From assembly GCA_030418545.1 (NCBI GenBank), contig QAIB01000001.1:620001-684000 (forward strand): a stretch of 64,000 nucleotides of DNA. Direction: 5' to 3'. The notes under the pieces are model-generated. The model was not told the DNA's origin, did no database searches, and saw nothing but the letters and a program-made list of their open reading frames with translations. The position numbers were made by a program, and so were the translations under genes. This document shows positions 19,938 through 29,032 of this stretch, one piece after another. Source of the stretch: Xenophilus aerolatus. GTDB lineage: Bacteria > Pseudomonadota > Gammaproteobacteria > Burkholderiales > Burkholderiaceae_C. The first letter of the stretch is position 1; each line of letters begins with the position of its first letter.

Positions 19938-21260
19938 ATGATCAGCGCCGAACAAAACGACCTCATCACCCGCGTGGGACGCGGCACGCCCGCAGGCACG
20001 CTGCTGCGCCGTTACTGGCAGCCGGTGGCCCTGTCGGAGGAGTTGCGCGGTCCGCGCCCGCTGCGGCCGGTGCAGCTCATGGGCCAGCACTTCGTGCTGT
20101 TCCGCGACGAGTCGGGCCGTCTGGGCCTGCTCGACCGCGACTGCCCGCACCGCGGGGCCGACCTGGCCTACGGCCGTCTCGAGAACGGTGGCCTGCGTTG
20201 CGCCTTCCACGGCTGGCTGTTCGACGCCAACGGCCAGTGCCTGGAGACCCCGGCCGAGCCGGCGGGCAGCAAGCTGTGCACGCGCATCCGCCAGGGCGCC
20301 TACCCGGTGGTGGAAAAGAGCGGCATCGTCTTCGCGTACATCGGCGAGGGCGAGCCGCCGGCATTCCCCGAGTTCGACTGCTTCGTCGCGCCCGACAGCC
20401 ACACCTTCGCGTTCAAGGGCCTGTGGGAGTGCAATTGGCTGCAGGCGCTCGAGGTGGGCATGGACCCGGCGCACGCGTCCTTCCTGCATCGCTTCTACGA
20501 GGACGAGGACACCGCCGAGAGCTACGGCAAGCAGTTCCGCGGCGCGTCGGCCGACTCCGACCTGGCCATCACCCAGGTGCTGCGCGAGTACGACCGGCCC
20601 GACATCGCGGCCGAGCCCGCACCCTACGGCATGAAGCTGACCACGCTGCGCAAGCTCTCCGAAGAGCAGACGCACGTGCGGGTGACCAACGTCGTCTTTC
20701 CGCAGGCCTTCGTGATCCCGATGAGTTCGGAGATGACGATCTCGCAGTGGCATGTGCCGGTGGACGACACGCACTGCTACTGGTACGCGATCTTCACCAG
20801 CTTCACCGGTCCGGTGGACAAGGCGCAGATGCGCGAGCAGCGCCTCAAGACCATCGAGCTGCCGCTGTACACCTCGCGCAAGAACAAGCGCAACGAGTAC
20901 GGCTACAGCGTCGAGGAACAGCTGACGCAGACCTACACCGGCATGGGCGAGGACATCAACGTGCACGACCAATGGGCCTGCGAATCCATGGGCCCGATCC
21001 AGGACCGCACGCGCGAGCACCTCGGCACGACCGACAAGGGCATCATGCTCTACCGCCGGATGCTGGTGAAGGCCATCGAGGCCGCGCAGGCGGGCGAGGC
21101 ACTGCCCATGCGGCCCACGGCGCAGGAAGCCGGCACGCTGACGGGGCCGCCGTCGATCGACGGCGTCGCGGCCGCCGACAAGGCCGCCAGCTACTGCGAA
21201 GAGGCCGACCTGGCCCGCCGGCAGGTTTCGGACTGGGCCTCGGCCCGCCTGGCGGCCTGA
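19938..21260 (+). CDS. Rieske non-heme iron oxygenase, alpha subunit (phthalate-dioxygenase-like)
   Basis: A 440-residue oxygenase. The Rieske [2Fe-2S] site is C69-x-H71 and C88-x2-H91 (CPHRG, CAFHGW). The mononuclear iron site is D176-x2-H179-x4-H184 (DPAHASFLH). The start resembles phthalate 4,5-dioxygenase-type homomeric oxygenases, and no beta subunit gene follows. It would use O2 and two electrons to hydroxylate or dealkylate its substrate. The next gene starts 1 nt after the stop, and ferredoxin and reductase genes follow, giving a complete electron chain. The substrate cannot be read from sequence. Confidence 0.92.
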   Translation: MISAEQNDLITRVGRGTPAGTLLRRYWQPVALSEELRGPRPLRPVQLMGQHFVLFRDESGRLGLLDRDCPHRGADLAYGRLENGGLRCAFHGWLFDANGQCLETPAEPAGSKLCTRIRQGAYPVVEKSGIVFAYIGEGEPPAFPEFDCFVAPDSHTFAFKGLWECNWLQALEVGMDPAHASFLHRFYEDEDTAESYGKQFRGASADSDLAITQVLREYDRPDIAAEPAPYGMKLTTLRKLSEEQTHVRVTNVVFPQAFVIPMSSEMTISQWHVPVDDTHCYWYAIFTSFTGPVDKAQMREQRLKTIELPLYTSRKNKRNEYGYSVEEQLTQTYTGMGEDINVHDQWACESMGPIQDRTREHLGTTDKGIMLYRRMLVKAIEAAQAGEALPMRPTAQEAGTLTGPPSIDGVAAADKAASYCEEADLARRQVSDWASARLAA

Positions 21261-21261
21261 G

Positions 21262-22710
21262 ATGAGCACCTTCGCCGAACGCTTCGGTCTCTGGAGCGAC
21301 GAACAACAGGCCCAGGCCAGCGAGATCGTCGGGCGCATCGACGCCGGCGAGCTCGACGTGCTGCGCTTCGCGTGGGCCGACCAGCACGGTGTGCTGCGCG
21401 GCAAGACCCTGGTCGCCGAAGCTGCCCGGGGCGCGCTGGCGCGGGGCGTGAACCTCACCACCACGCTGCTCGCCAAGGACACCTCGCACCGCTCGGTGTT
21501 CCCCGTGTTCTCGGCCGGCGGGGGCTTCGCGCTCGAAGGGCTGCAAGGCGGTGCCGACTTCACGATCCTGGCCGACCCGTCCACCTTCCGCATGCTGCCC
21601 TGGGCGCCGCGCACGGGCTGGGTGCTGTGCGATGCGTTCATGAAGGACGGCCGGCGCTGCCCCTTCGACACGCGGCAGATCCTGCAGCGCGCGGTCGGCC
21701 GGCTGGATTCGCGCGGTCTGGACTTCGTGGCGGGTCTGGAGGTCGAATTCCACGTCTTCAAGCTCGACGACGCGCAGATGCGCCTCGCCGATGCGGGCCA
21801 GCCGGGCACGCCGCCGGCCGTGTCGCTGCTCACGCACGGCCACCAGTACCTGACCGAGCTGCGCTACGACCGCGTGGATGCGCTCATGGAGCTGCTGCGC
21901 ACCCAGCTGCAGGCTCTGGGCCTGCCGCTGCACTCGCTGGAGATCGAGTTCGGCCCCAGCCAGTTCGAGCTGGTGTTCGGTCCCACGGTGGGAATGGCGC
22001 CCGCCGACACCATGGTGCTGCTGCGCAGCGCGATCAAGCAGATCTGCCAGCGCCACGGCTACCACGCCACCTTCATGTGCCGGCCGCGCATTCCCAGCGT
22101 CATGTCCAGCGGCTGGCACCTGCACCAGTCGCTGCGGCACGCGAAGGGGGGCGACAACGCCTTCATGCCCGACGCTGGCGGCGATGACGCAATGCCGCTG
22201 AGCCCGCTCGGCATGCAGTACCTGGCCGGCCTGAAGACCCATGCCCGCGGTGCCGCGGCGCTGGCGAGTCCGACGCTCAACGGCTATCGCCGCTACCGGC
22301 CGTTCTCGCTCGCGCCCGATCGCGCCATCTGGGCGCAGGACAACCGCGGCGCCATGCTGCGCGTGCTCGGCGCGCCGGGCGACAACGCCTCGCGCATCGA
22401 GAACCGCATCGGCGAGCCCACGGCCAACCCCTACCTCTACCTCGCGTCGCAGATCGTCTCGGGCCTGGACGGCGTCGAGCGCGGGCTGGATCCGGGGCCG
22501 TCCGCCGACGCACCCTACGAGACGCCTGCCGAGGAACTGCCCCGCACCCTGGAGGCCGCACTGGCCGCCCTGCAGGCGGACGCCGCGCTCGTCGACGGGC
22601 TCGGGAAGGACTTCGTCGACTACTACTGCCACATCAAGCAGGCCGAGATCGCGCGCTTCAACCTCGAGGTGACCGAGTGGGAGCACCGCGAGTACTTCGA
22701 CATGTTCTGA
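21262..22710 (+). CDS. Glutamine synthetase-like gamma-glutamyl-amide ligase
   Basis: A 482-residue GS-family enzyme. Catalytic core residues are kept: E160-x-E162, E229 and E236, H286 (GWHLHQSL), N340-R343, R362, and E380/R382 (SRIENRIGEPTANPYLYLA). The N-terminal loop that in true GS holds the ammonium-site Asp is different (TTTLLAKDTSHR), and no adenylylation-type C-terminus is seen. Such proteins (PuuA, IpuC, TdnQ) ligate glutamate to amines with ATP. It lies between the oxygenase (1-nt gap) and the ferredoxin, so it probably forms a gamma-glutamyl amide that is oxygenated, as in aniline or isopropylamine catabolism. The substrate is inferred only to be an amine. Confidence 0.85.
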   Translation: MSTFAERFGLWSDEQQAQASEIVGRIDAGELDVLRFAWADQHGVLRGKTLVAEAARGALARGVNLTTTLLAKDTSHRSVFPVFSAGGGFALEGLQGGADFTILADPSTFRMLPWAPRTGWVLCDAFMKDGRRCPFDTRQILQRAVGRLDSRGLDFVAGLEVEFHVFKLDDAQMRLADAGQPGTPPAVSLLTHGHQYLTELRYDRVDALMELLRTQLQALGLPLHSLEIEFGPSQFELVFGPTVGMAPADTMVLLRSAIKQICQRHGYHATFMCRPRIPSVMSSGWHLHQSLRHAKGGDNAFMPDAGGDDAMPLSPLGMQYLAGLKTHARGAAALASPTLNGYRRYRPFSLAPDRAIWAQDNRGAMLRVLGAPGDNASRIENRIGEPTANPYLYLASQIVSGLDGVERGLDPGPSADAPYETPAEELPRTLEAALAALQADAALVDGLGKDFVDYYCHIKQAEIARFNLEVTEWEHREYFDMF

Positions 22711-22735
22711 CCGCCGACGACATCCCGAAACTCAA

Positions 22736-23059
22736 ATGCCCACGATCCACTACATCCTCAAGGATGGCAGCACGCGCAGCGTCGACGCCAAGCTCGGCGC
22801 CAGCGTGATGGAGACCGCCATCCAGCACAACATTCGCGGCATCGACGCCGAGTGCGGCGGCAGCTGCTCCTGCGCGACCTGCCACGTCTATGTCGACGAG
22901 GCCTTCGTCGACCGGCTCACGCCGCCGGACGAGATGGAGGACGAACTGCTGGACGGCACCGCCAGCGAGCGCGCGCCCAACAGCCGCCTCAGCTGCCAGA
23001 TCCCGGTGACGGCCGAACTCGACGGCCTCACGGTGCGCGTGCCGGAGACGCAGGTCTGA
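22736..23059 (+). CDS. [2Fe-2S] ferredoxin, putidaredoxin/adrenodoxin type
   Basis: A 107-residue ferredoxin with cluster ligands C40-x5-C46-x2-C49 and C87 (ECGGSCSCATCHVYVDEAF; LSCQI). It should carry electrons from the reductase encoded next to the Rieske oxygenase. The stop overlaps the reductase ATG by one base (TGATG), implying coupled translation. Ferredoxins of this type usually serve P450s or Rieske systems; only the Rieske enzyme is present here. Confidence 0.93.
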   Translation: MPTIHYILKDGSTRSVDAKLGASVMETAIQHNIRGIDAECGGSCSCATCHVYVDEAFVDRLTPPDEMEDELLDGTASERAPNSRLSCQIPVTAELDGLTVRVPETQV

Positions 23060-24309
23060 TGGCCGACGCGCTGGTCATCGTCGGCGCCTCCTACGCCGGG
23101 GTGCAACTCGCTGCTTCGGCTCGGGAGCTCGGCTTCGATGCGCCGATCGTGCTGCTCGGGGACGAGCGTCACGCGCCGTACCAGCGCCCGCCGCTGTCCA
23201 AGGGGCTGCTCGCCGGCAAGACCGCCGCCGACCAGCTCGCGCTGCGCGGCCCGGACTTCTACGCCCAGCAGCAGATCGAGTTGCGGCTGGGCACGCGTGT
23301 CACAAAGGTGGATCTCTCGACGCAGCGCGTGGAGCTGGCCGACGGCGGCCAGCTGGACTACGGCTGGCTCGCCTTCGCCACCGGCGCGCGCTGCAGGCCG
23401 CTGCAAGTGCCCGGCGCCGATCTGCAGGGCGTGCACCAGCTGCGCACCCTGGACGATGCCATCGCCGTGCACGCGGCGCTGGGCCGCAGCCGGCGGGCCT
23501 GCGTGATCGGCGGCGGCTTCATCGGGCTGGAGGTCGCAGCGGCGCTGACGGCGGCAGGCGCGAGCGTCACCGTGGTCGAGGGCCAGCCGCGCCTGCTCGC
23601 ACGCAGCTTTCCCGCCCTGATGTCCGACTACGTCGCGGATGCGCATCGCGCACGCGGTGTCGCGCTGGAACTGGGCCGGGGCGTCGCGGCACTCGTGGGC
23701 GACGCGCAGGGCCATGTGGCGGCGGTGCTCCTGGACGACGGCCGCCAGCTCGAATGCGACCTGGTGGTCCTCGGCATCGGCGTGCTGCCGAACGTGGAGC
23801 TGGCCGAAGCTGCGGGCATCGCATGCGAAGGCGGCATCCTCGTCGACACGCTGGGTCGCACCAGCGCCCCCCGGGTGCTGGCAGCAGGCGACGTCGCCAA
23901 CATGGCGTTGCCGTCCGCCGCAGCGCCGGGCACGGTGCGCATGCGGCTCGAATCCATCCAGGCCGCCAACGACGGCGCGCGCGCCGCGGCATCGGTGCTG
24001 GTCGGCCGGCCCCAGCCGCTCACGGCCGTGCCCTGGTTCTGGAGCGATCAGCACGACCTGAAATTCCAGATGGCCGGGCTGCCAGCGCCGGGCGACCGCA
24101 CGGTGCTGCGCGGCGAGCTCGCCGACCACCGCTTCACGCTCTTCTACCTGCGCGAGGGGCGCGTCGCCGCGGCACACTCGGTGAATCGTCCGGCCGAGCA
24201 CATGCTCGCCCGCAAGCTGATCGCCCATGGCGCCGACATCCCCGTCGAGCTGCTCGCCGACCCGGCCAGCGACCTCAAGCCTTTTTCCATCCCCCGGCCT
24301 GCGGGCTGA
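23059..24309 (+). CDS. FAD-dependent ferredoxin reductase
   Basis: A 416-residue glutathione-reductase-fold flavoprotein of the putidaredoxin/rhodocoxin reductase class. The FAD Rossmann motif VIVGASYAGVQLA is at the N-terminus, YQRPPLSKGLL is the class signature, the NAD site is CVIGGGFIGLEVAAAL near residue 150, and VLAAGDVAN is the second FAD contact. It transfers electrons from NADH to the ferredoxin. Start ATG 23059 follows directly from the ferredoxin stop. Pairing a GR-type reductase with a phthalate-like oxygenase is less usual than the FNR-type single reductase. Confidence 0.92.
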   Translation: MADALVIVGASYAGVQLAASARELGFDAPIVLLGDERHAPYQRPPLSKGLLAGKTAADQLALRGPDFYAQQQIELRLGTRVTKVDLSTQRVELADGGQLDYGWLAFATGARCRPLQVPGADLQGVHQLRTLDDAIAVHAALGRSRRACVIGGGFIGLEVAAALTAAGASVTVVEGQPRLLARSFPALMSDYVADAHRARGVALELGRGVAALVGDAQGHVAAVLLDDGRQLECDLVVLGIGVLPNVELAEAAGIACEGGILVDTLGRTSAPRVLAAGDVANMALPSAAAPGTVRMRLESIQAANDGARAAASVLVGRPQPLTAVPWFWSDQHDLKFQMAGLPAPGDRTVLRGELADHRFTLFYLREGRVAAAHSVNRPAEHMLARKLIAHGADIPVELLADPASDLKPFSIPRPAG

Positions 24310-24331
24310 GTTCTTCCCACGGAGTTCCACG

Positions 24332-25510
24332 ATGAAGATGACCAAACGTACCCTGCTCGCCGCCGCGGCACTGGCCTGCGTGGCCGGCGCGGTGCAAGCC
24401 CAGGACGCGCTGAAGATCGGCCTGATCGGCACCTATTCCGGCCCCTATGCCGATTACGGTCGCCAGTTCGACGCGGGCGTCGCGCTGTACCTCAAGGAGC
24501 ACGGCAACAAGATCGCCGGCCGCCCGGTCGAGATCATCAAGAAGGACACGGCCGGCCCTGCGCCCGATGCCTCCAAGCGCATCGCGCAGGAACTGGTGGT
24601 GCGCGACAAGGTGCAGATCCTGACGGGCCTGGACTTCAGCCCCAACGCGTATGCCGTCGCGGCCGTGGCGACCCAGGCCAAGATTCCCACGGTGGTGATG
24701 AACGCCTCGTCCTCGGCGATCACGACCAGCTCGCCCTACGTCGCGCGCCTGTCGTTCACGGTGCAGCAGGTGTCCGACCCGATGGCCCGCTGGATGCTGC
24801 GCAACGGCACCAAGGAAGCCTATGTGGTGGTCGCCGACTACGCCTCGGGCACGGACTCGCTGACGGCCTTCAAGAAGGCCTTCGAGGGTGGCGGCGGCAA
24901 GGTGGTCGGGGAACTGCGCACGCCGATGAACAACCCCGACTTCTCCGCCTACGTGCAGCGCATCAAGGATGCCAAGCCGCAGTCGGTGTTCTTCTTCTTC
25001 CCCTCCGGCGTGATGCCGCCCGCCTTCCTCAAGGTGTGGAAGGAGCGCGGCATGGACGAGGCCGGCATCAAGCTCTACGCCACCGGCGAGGCGACCGACG
25101 ACAGCTACCTCGACGCCACCGGCGACGTGGCCCTGGGCCTGGTGACCAGCCACCACTATTCCTACGCCCATCCCTCGGCCAAGAACCAGAAGTTCGTGAA
25201 GGACTTCGAGGCGCAGTTCGGCACCGGCCTGCGTCCGAGCTACTTCGCCGTGACGGCCTACGACGCCATGGCCGCCATCGACCTGGCCCTGAAGAAGACC
25301 GGCGGCAATGCCGATGGCGACAAGGTGATGGACGCCCTCAAGGGCCTGGCCTTCGAGAGCCCGCGCGGCCCGATCGAGATCGATGCCGCCACGCGCGACA
25401 TCGTGCAGACGGTCTACATCCGCAAGACCGAGAAGGTCAACGGCAAGCTGGTCAACGTGGAGTTCGACAAGTTCGACCGCGTGAAGGACCCGGCCAAGGA
25501 AGCCAAGTGA
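24332..25510 (+). CDS. Branched-chain amino acid-type ABC transporter substrate-binding protein
   Basis: A 392-residue periplasmic binding protein (Peripla_BP_6/LivK-like). Signal peptide 1-23 (MKMTKRTLLAAAALACVAGAVQAQ); the mature start is IGLIGTYSGPYADYGRQFDAGVALYL, typical of HAAT-family receptors that often bind aromatic or other catabolic substrates instead of amino acids. GGAG lies 8-11 nt before the ATG. Co-transcription with the oxygenase genes upstream (22-bp gap) and the permeases downstream suggests it captures the pathway substrate. Confidence 0.9.
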   Translation: MKMTKRTLLAAAALACVAGAVQAQDALKIGLIGTYSGPYADYGRQFDAGVALYLKEHGNKIAGRPVEIIKKDTAGPAPDASKRIAQELVVRDKVQILTGLDFSPNAYAVAAVATQAKIPTVVMNASSSAITTSSPYVARLSFTVQQVSDPMARWMLRNGTKEAYVVVADYASGTDSLTAFKKAFEGGGGKVVGELRTPMNNPDFSAYVQRIKDAKPQSVFFFFPSGVMPPAFLKVWKERGMDEAGIKLYATGEATDDSYLDATGDVALGLVTSHHYSYAHPSAKNQKFVKDFEAQFGTGLRPSYFAVTAYDAMAAIDLALKKTGGNADGDKVMDALKGLAFESPRGPIEIDAATRDIVQTVYIRKTEKVNGKLVNVEFDKFDRVKDPAKEAK

Positions 25511-25515
25511 CGCTT

Positions 25516-25565
25516 GCGCCCACCGGGCGCTGACTCCGGCACGGGGCGCACGCCAGGGCGCCCCG
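25516..25565 (+). other. Two intercistronic hairpins between receptor and permease genes
   Basis: Hairpin 1: GCGCCC (25516-25521), 3-nt loop, GGGCGC (25525-25530), starting 5 nt after the receptor stop. Hairpin 2: CGGGGCGC (25542-25549) with GCGCCCCG (25558-25565). Neither is followed by a T-tract, so they look like mRNA-stabilising or attenuating structures that could raise receptor over permease expression. Confidence 0.5.
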
Positions 25566-25585
25566 CGCCTCGCATCGGGAATCCA

Positions 25586-26446
25586 ATGGGAATCGTCCTT
25601 TTCGACGGGGTGGCCTACGGCATGCTCCTCTTCCTCATGGCGGTGGGCCTGTCCATCACCATGGGCTTGATGAACTTCGTCAACCTCGCGCACGGCAGCT
25701 TCGCGGTCGTGGGCGGGTACGCGGCCGCGGTGCTCATGAACCGGCTGGGCCTGCCGTACGGGCTGGCGCTGGTGGCGGCCTTCGTGGCCGCGGCGCTGCT
25801 CGGTGCCGTGCTCGAGTTCGTGTTCTACCGCCGCCTGTATCGCGCGCATCCGCTGGACCAGGTGCTGCTGTCGATCGGCGTGGTGTTCGTCTCGATCGCC
25901 GTGCTGACCTACTTCTTCGGGCCGACCATGCTGCCTTTCAACCTGCCGCCGGCGCTGCAGGGGCAGTTCTCCTTCGCCGGCGTCGGATTGGGACGCTACA
26001 GGCTGTTCCTCATCGTCTGCGGCGTGGCGACCCTGGTGTTGCTGCTGCAGCTCATGAACCGCACGCGCTACGGCGCGATGGTGCGCGCGGCCGTCGACAA
26101 CCAGCGCGTGGCCGGCGGCACGGGCATCCATGTGCAGCGGCTGTTCTTCCTGACCTTCTCGCTGGGCTGCGGGCTGGCGGGGCTGGGCGGCGCGCTGAGC
26201 CTGGGCATGCTCGGCCTGGAGCCCTCGTTTCCGCTGAAGTACCTGGTGTACTTCCTGATCGTGGTCTGCGTGGGCGGGGCGGGCACCGTCACCGGGCCCT
26301 TCATCGCCGCGCTGCTGGTCGGCGTGGTCGACGTGGCCGGCAAGTACTACCTGCCCGAGGCCGGCGTGTTCCTGATCTACGTCTTCATGATCGGGATGCT
26401 GCTGCTGCGCCCGAACGGCATCGTTCCCAAGAAGGGGCTCGCATGA
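25586..26446 (+). CDS. Branched-chain-type ABC transporter permease, LivH-like
   Basis: A 286-residue inner-membrane permease with about 8 hydrophobic segments and LivH features (ITMGLMNFVNLAHGSFAVVGGY near the N-terminus; GLGGALSLGMLGLEPSFPLKYLVYFLIVVCVGGAGTVTGPFIAALLVG). The ATG at 25586 begins directly with the first transmembrane segment; the frame is open earlier but lacks similarity. Its stop overlaps the next permease start (ATGA, 26443-26446). It forms the channel with the LivM-like partner. Confidence 0.9.
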   Translation: MGIVLFDGVAYGMLLFLMAVGLSITMGLMNFVNLAHGSFAVVGGYAAAVLMNRLGLPYGLALVAAFVAAALLGAVLEFVFYRRLYRAHPLDQVLLSIGVVFVSIAVLTYFFGPTMLPFNLPPALQGQFSFAGVGLGRYRLFLIVCGVATLVLLLQLMNRTRYGAMVRAAVDNQRVAGGTGIHVQRLFFLTFSLGCGLAGLGGALSLGMLGLEPSFPLKYLVYFLIVVCVGGAGTVTGPFIAALLVGVVDVAGKYYLPEAGVFLIYVFMIGMLLLRPNGIVPKKGLA

Positions 26447-27408
26447 AAGCCATCACCCTGTCGCCGGGCCAGTCGCGCGCGGCCGAAATCGCGTTCTGGC
26501 TGCTGCTGGCCTGCAGCTACTTCATCGCGCCCAACCATCTCACGCTGCTGAGCCAGATCCTGATCTTCGGCCTTTTCGCCGTGGCGCTGGACATGGCGCT
26601 GGGCTATGCCGGCATCCTCACCGTGGGCCATGCGGCCTTCTTCGGTGCGGGTGCGTACACCGCCGGCCTGCTGGCCAAGCACGGCTGGGGCGAGCCCTTC
26701 AGCGGCCTGCTGGCCGCGCTGGTCGTGGCCGGCGTACTGGGCTACCTGCTCAGCTACCTCATCGTGCGCGGCGCCGACCTCACGCGGCTGATGATCACCA
26801 TCGGCGTGTGCGTGCTGCTGGCCGAGCTGGCCAACCGGCTGTCGGGCATCACCGGTGGCACCGATGGCCTGCAGGGCATGGTCGTGAAGCCGGTCCTGGG
26901 CCTGTTCGAGTTCGACCTGTTCGGCAAGACCGCCTTCGTCTATGCCTTCGCCGTCGTGCTGGCCATGTTCCTGCTCGTGCGGCTGGTGCTGCGCTCGCCC
27001 TTCGGCCTGGCGCTGCGTGGCATCCACGACAACCGCAAGCGCATGCTGGCCATCGGTTCGCCGGTGGAGGCCCGGCTGCGCATGGCCTACGCCTTCTCGG
27101 CCGCAGTGGCCGGCGTGGCGGGCGCGCTGCTGGCGCAGACCACGCAGTTCGTGGGCATCGAGTCCATCGGCTTCAACCGCTCGGCCGAGATACTGATCAT
27201 CCTGGTGCTGGGCGGCACGGGGCGGCTGTACGGCGGCCTGGTCGGCGCGATCGTCTACATGCTGGTGCACGACTGGTTCGCCGACATGAACCCGGAGTAC
27301 TGGATGTTCTGGCTCGGCATCTTCCTGATCGCGGCCGTGATGCTGGGCCGCGGCGGCATCATGGGCGCGCTGTCGCGCCGCATCCGCATCAAGGAGCATG
27401 CACGATGA
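26443..27408 (+). CDS. Branched-chain-type ABC transporter permease, LivM-like
   Basis: A 321-residue permease with about 9 hydrophobic segments and LivM features (GYAGILTVGHAAFFGAGAYTAGLLA; LRGIHDNRKRMLAIGSPVEARLRMAYAFSAAVAGVAGALLAQ, containing the EAA-like loop that contacts the ATPase). It overlaps the LivH-like gene upstream by 4 nt and is followed by the small ORF that bridges to the LivG-like gene. It is part of the same importer. Confidence 0.9.
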   Translation: MKAITLSPGQSRAAEIAFWLLLACSYFIAPNHLTLLSQILIFGLFAVALDMALGYAGILTVGHAAFFGAGAYTAGLLAKHGWGEPFSGLLAALVVAGVLGYLLSYLIVRGADLTRLMITIGVCVLLAELANRLSGITGGTDGLQGMVVKPVLGLFEFDLFGKTAFVYAFAVVLAMFLLVRLVLRSPFGLALRGIHDNRKRMLAIGSPVEARLRMAYAFSAAVAGVAGALLAQTTQFVGIESIGFNRSAEILIILVLGGTGRLYGGLVGAIVYMLVHDWFADMNPEYWMFWLGIFLIAAVMLGRGGIMGALSRRIRIKEHAR

Positions 27409-27467
27409 GCGCGCTCTCGCATCGCGGTGCCCGCGGCGCACGGCGCAAGACGGGGAGTGGGGCATGA
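27405..27467 (+). CDS. Possible 20-codon coupling ORF between livM- and livG-like genes
   Basis: ATG at 27405 overlaps the permease stop as ATGA, and its TGA (27465-27467) overlaps the ATPase start as ATGA. The product would be 20 residues, Arg/Gly/Ala-rich (MSALSHRGARGARRK...). It bridges the 55-nt gap exactly, which suggests a role in translational coupling; chance cannot be excluded. Confidence 0.3.
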   Translation: MSALSHRGARGARRKTGSGA

Positions 27468-28237
27468 CCGCACTGCAGACACAGGGCCTGGGCATCAGCT
27501 TCGGCGCGTTCCAGGCGGTGGCCGAGGTCGGGCTGTCGCTGGAGCCCGGCGCACGCCAGGCGCTGATCGGCCCCAACGGCGCGGGCAAGACCACGCTGAT
27601 CAACCTGCTGACCGGCATCTACCGCCCCAGCGCCGGCAGCATCCGCATGAACGGCGAGGACATCACGGGCTGGGCGGCGGACCGGCGCGCCCGCGGCGGT
27701 CTGGCGCGGACCTTCCAGATCAACACGCTGTTCCCGAGCCTCACGCCGCTGCTCTCCGTCGTGCTGGCCATCCACGAGCGCGAAGGGCAGGGCGCGACCT
27801 GGTGGCGCCCCTTCGGGCGCAGCAAAGCGGCCTTCGACGAGGCCCATGCGCTGCTGGATCGCCTGCGGCTGGGAGCCCTGGCCGACGTGCCGGTGGCCGA
27901 GCTGGCCTACGGCAAGCAGCGGCTGCTCGAGATCGCCCTGGCGCTGGCCGCGCGGCCGCGCATCCTGCTGCTGGACGAGCCGGCCGCCGGCGTGCCGGTG
28001 GACGAGAGCGGCGAGCTCTTCGAGGCGATCGCCGAACTGCCCGAGGACATCAGCGTCCTCTTCATCGAGCACGACATGAACCTGGTGTTCCGCTTCGCGC
28101 GTCGCATCTCCGTGCTGGTGGGCGGACGCATCCTGACCGAGGGGACGCCGGCCGAGATCGGCCGCGATCCGCGCGTGCGCGAGGTCTACCTGGGCAAGAC
28201 CCACGTCAACATCCGCAAGGAGGCGACCGATGCCTGA
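27464..28237 (+). CDS. Branched-chain-type ABC transporter ATP-binding protein, LivG-like
   Basis: A 257-residue ATPase. Walker A is GPNGAGKTT near residue 38; Walker B is ILLLDEPAAG, followed by the switch histidine in FIEHDMN. The signature loop reads LAYGKQRLLEIALAL, a LivG-type variant of LSGGQ. The LivG-specific RTFQINTLFPSLT is present. GGGGAG precedes the ATG at 27464. The stop overlaps the LivF-like start by 8 nt. It energises the importer together with LivF. Confidence 0.92.
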   Translation: MTALQTQGLGISFGAFQAVAEVGLSLEPGARQALIGPNGAGKTTLINLLTGIYRPSAGSIRMNGEDITGWAADRRARGGLARTFQINTLFPSLTPLLSVVLAIHEREGQGATWWRPFGRSKAAFDEAHALLDRLRLGALADVPVAELAYGKQRLLEIALALAARPRILLLDEPAAGVPVDESGELFEAIAELPEDISVLFIEHDMNLVFRFARRISVLVGGRILTEGTPAEIGRDPRVREVYLGKTHVNIRKEATDA

Positions 28238-28940
28238 ACTGCTGGCCTTCGACGCCGTCACTGCCGGGTACGGCAATGCGGTCGTGCTCCACCGCCTCGG
28301 CTTCGCGCTGCAGGCCGGCCAGAGCCTGGCCGTCCTGGGGCGAAACGGGGTGGGCAAGACCACCACGCTCGAGACGCTGATGGGCAACACCCGCATCACG
28401 GGCGGCGAGATCCGCTGGCGTGGGCAGGACATTACCCGCCTCCCGGCGCACCAACGCGTGCGCGCCGGCCTGGGCTGGGTGCCGCAGGAGCGCGAGGTCT
28501 TTCCGTCGCTGACCGTGGAGGAGAACCTGGGCGTGGTCGCCCGGCCGGGGGCCTGGAACCTCGACCGTGTCTACGGCCTGTTCCCCCGACTGCGCGAGCG
28601 CCGCGCCAACTACGGCAACCAGCTCTCGGGCGGTGAACAGCAGATGCTGGCCATCGGCCGCGCGCTGATGACCAACCCCACGCTGCTGCTGCTCGACGAA
28701 CCCATGGAGGGCCTGGCGCCCATCATCGTGGAGGAGCTTGCCCGGGCCATCCGCCACCTCTGCGAGAGCGAGGGGCTGGCCTCCATCGTGGTCGAGCAGC
28801 ACCCGGTGCTGGCACTGGAGATGACGCATCAGGCGATCGTGCTGGAGCGCGGCACGGTGGTGCATGCCGGGCCCAGCGCGGCGCTGGCTGCGGATCCGGA
28901 GCGCCTGGACCGGCTGCTCGGCGTGGGCATGCCTGCCTGA
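28230..28940 (+). CDS. Branched-chain-type ABC transporter ATP-binding protein, LivF-like
   Basis: A 236-residue ATPase with Walker A GRNGVGKTT, the LivF signature GWVPQEREVFPSLTVEENL, the ABC signature LSGGEQQMLAIGRAL, Walker B LLLLDEPMEGLAP and switch His in VVEQHP. AAGGAGG precedes the ATG. It completes the five-component importer of the Rieske/GS-like cluster. Confidence 0.92.
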   Translation: MPELLAFDAVTAGYGNAVVLHRLGFALQAGQSLAVLGRNGVGKTTTLETLMGNTRITGGEIRWRGQDITRLPAHQRVRAGLGWVPQEREVFPSLTVEENLGVVARPGAWNLDRVYGLFPRLRERRANYGNQLSGGEQQMLAIGRALMTNPTLLLLDEPMEGLAPIIVEELARAIRHLCESEGLASIVVEQHPVLALEMTHQAIVLERGTVVHAGPSAALAADPERLDRLLGVGMPA

Positions 28941-29032
28941 GCAGCACCGCGCGTCCCCATTCGCCATGAGAGTCCCGGTTCGCCGGACCTCCTCAGGCAG
29001 CCCCTACCTGAAACGACAAGGAGACAGTCGAC

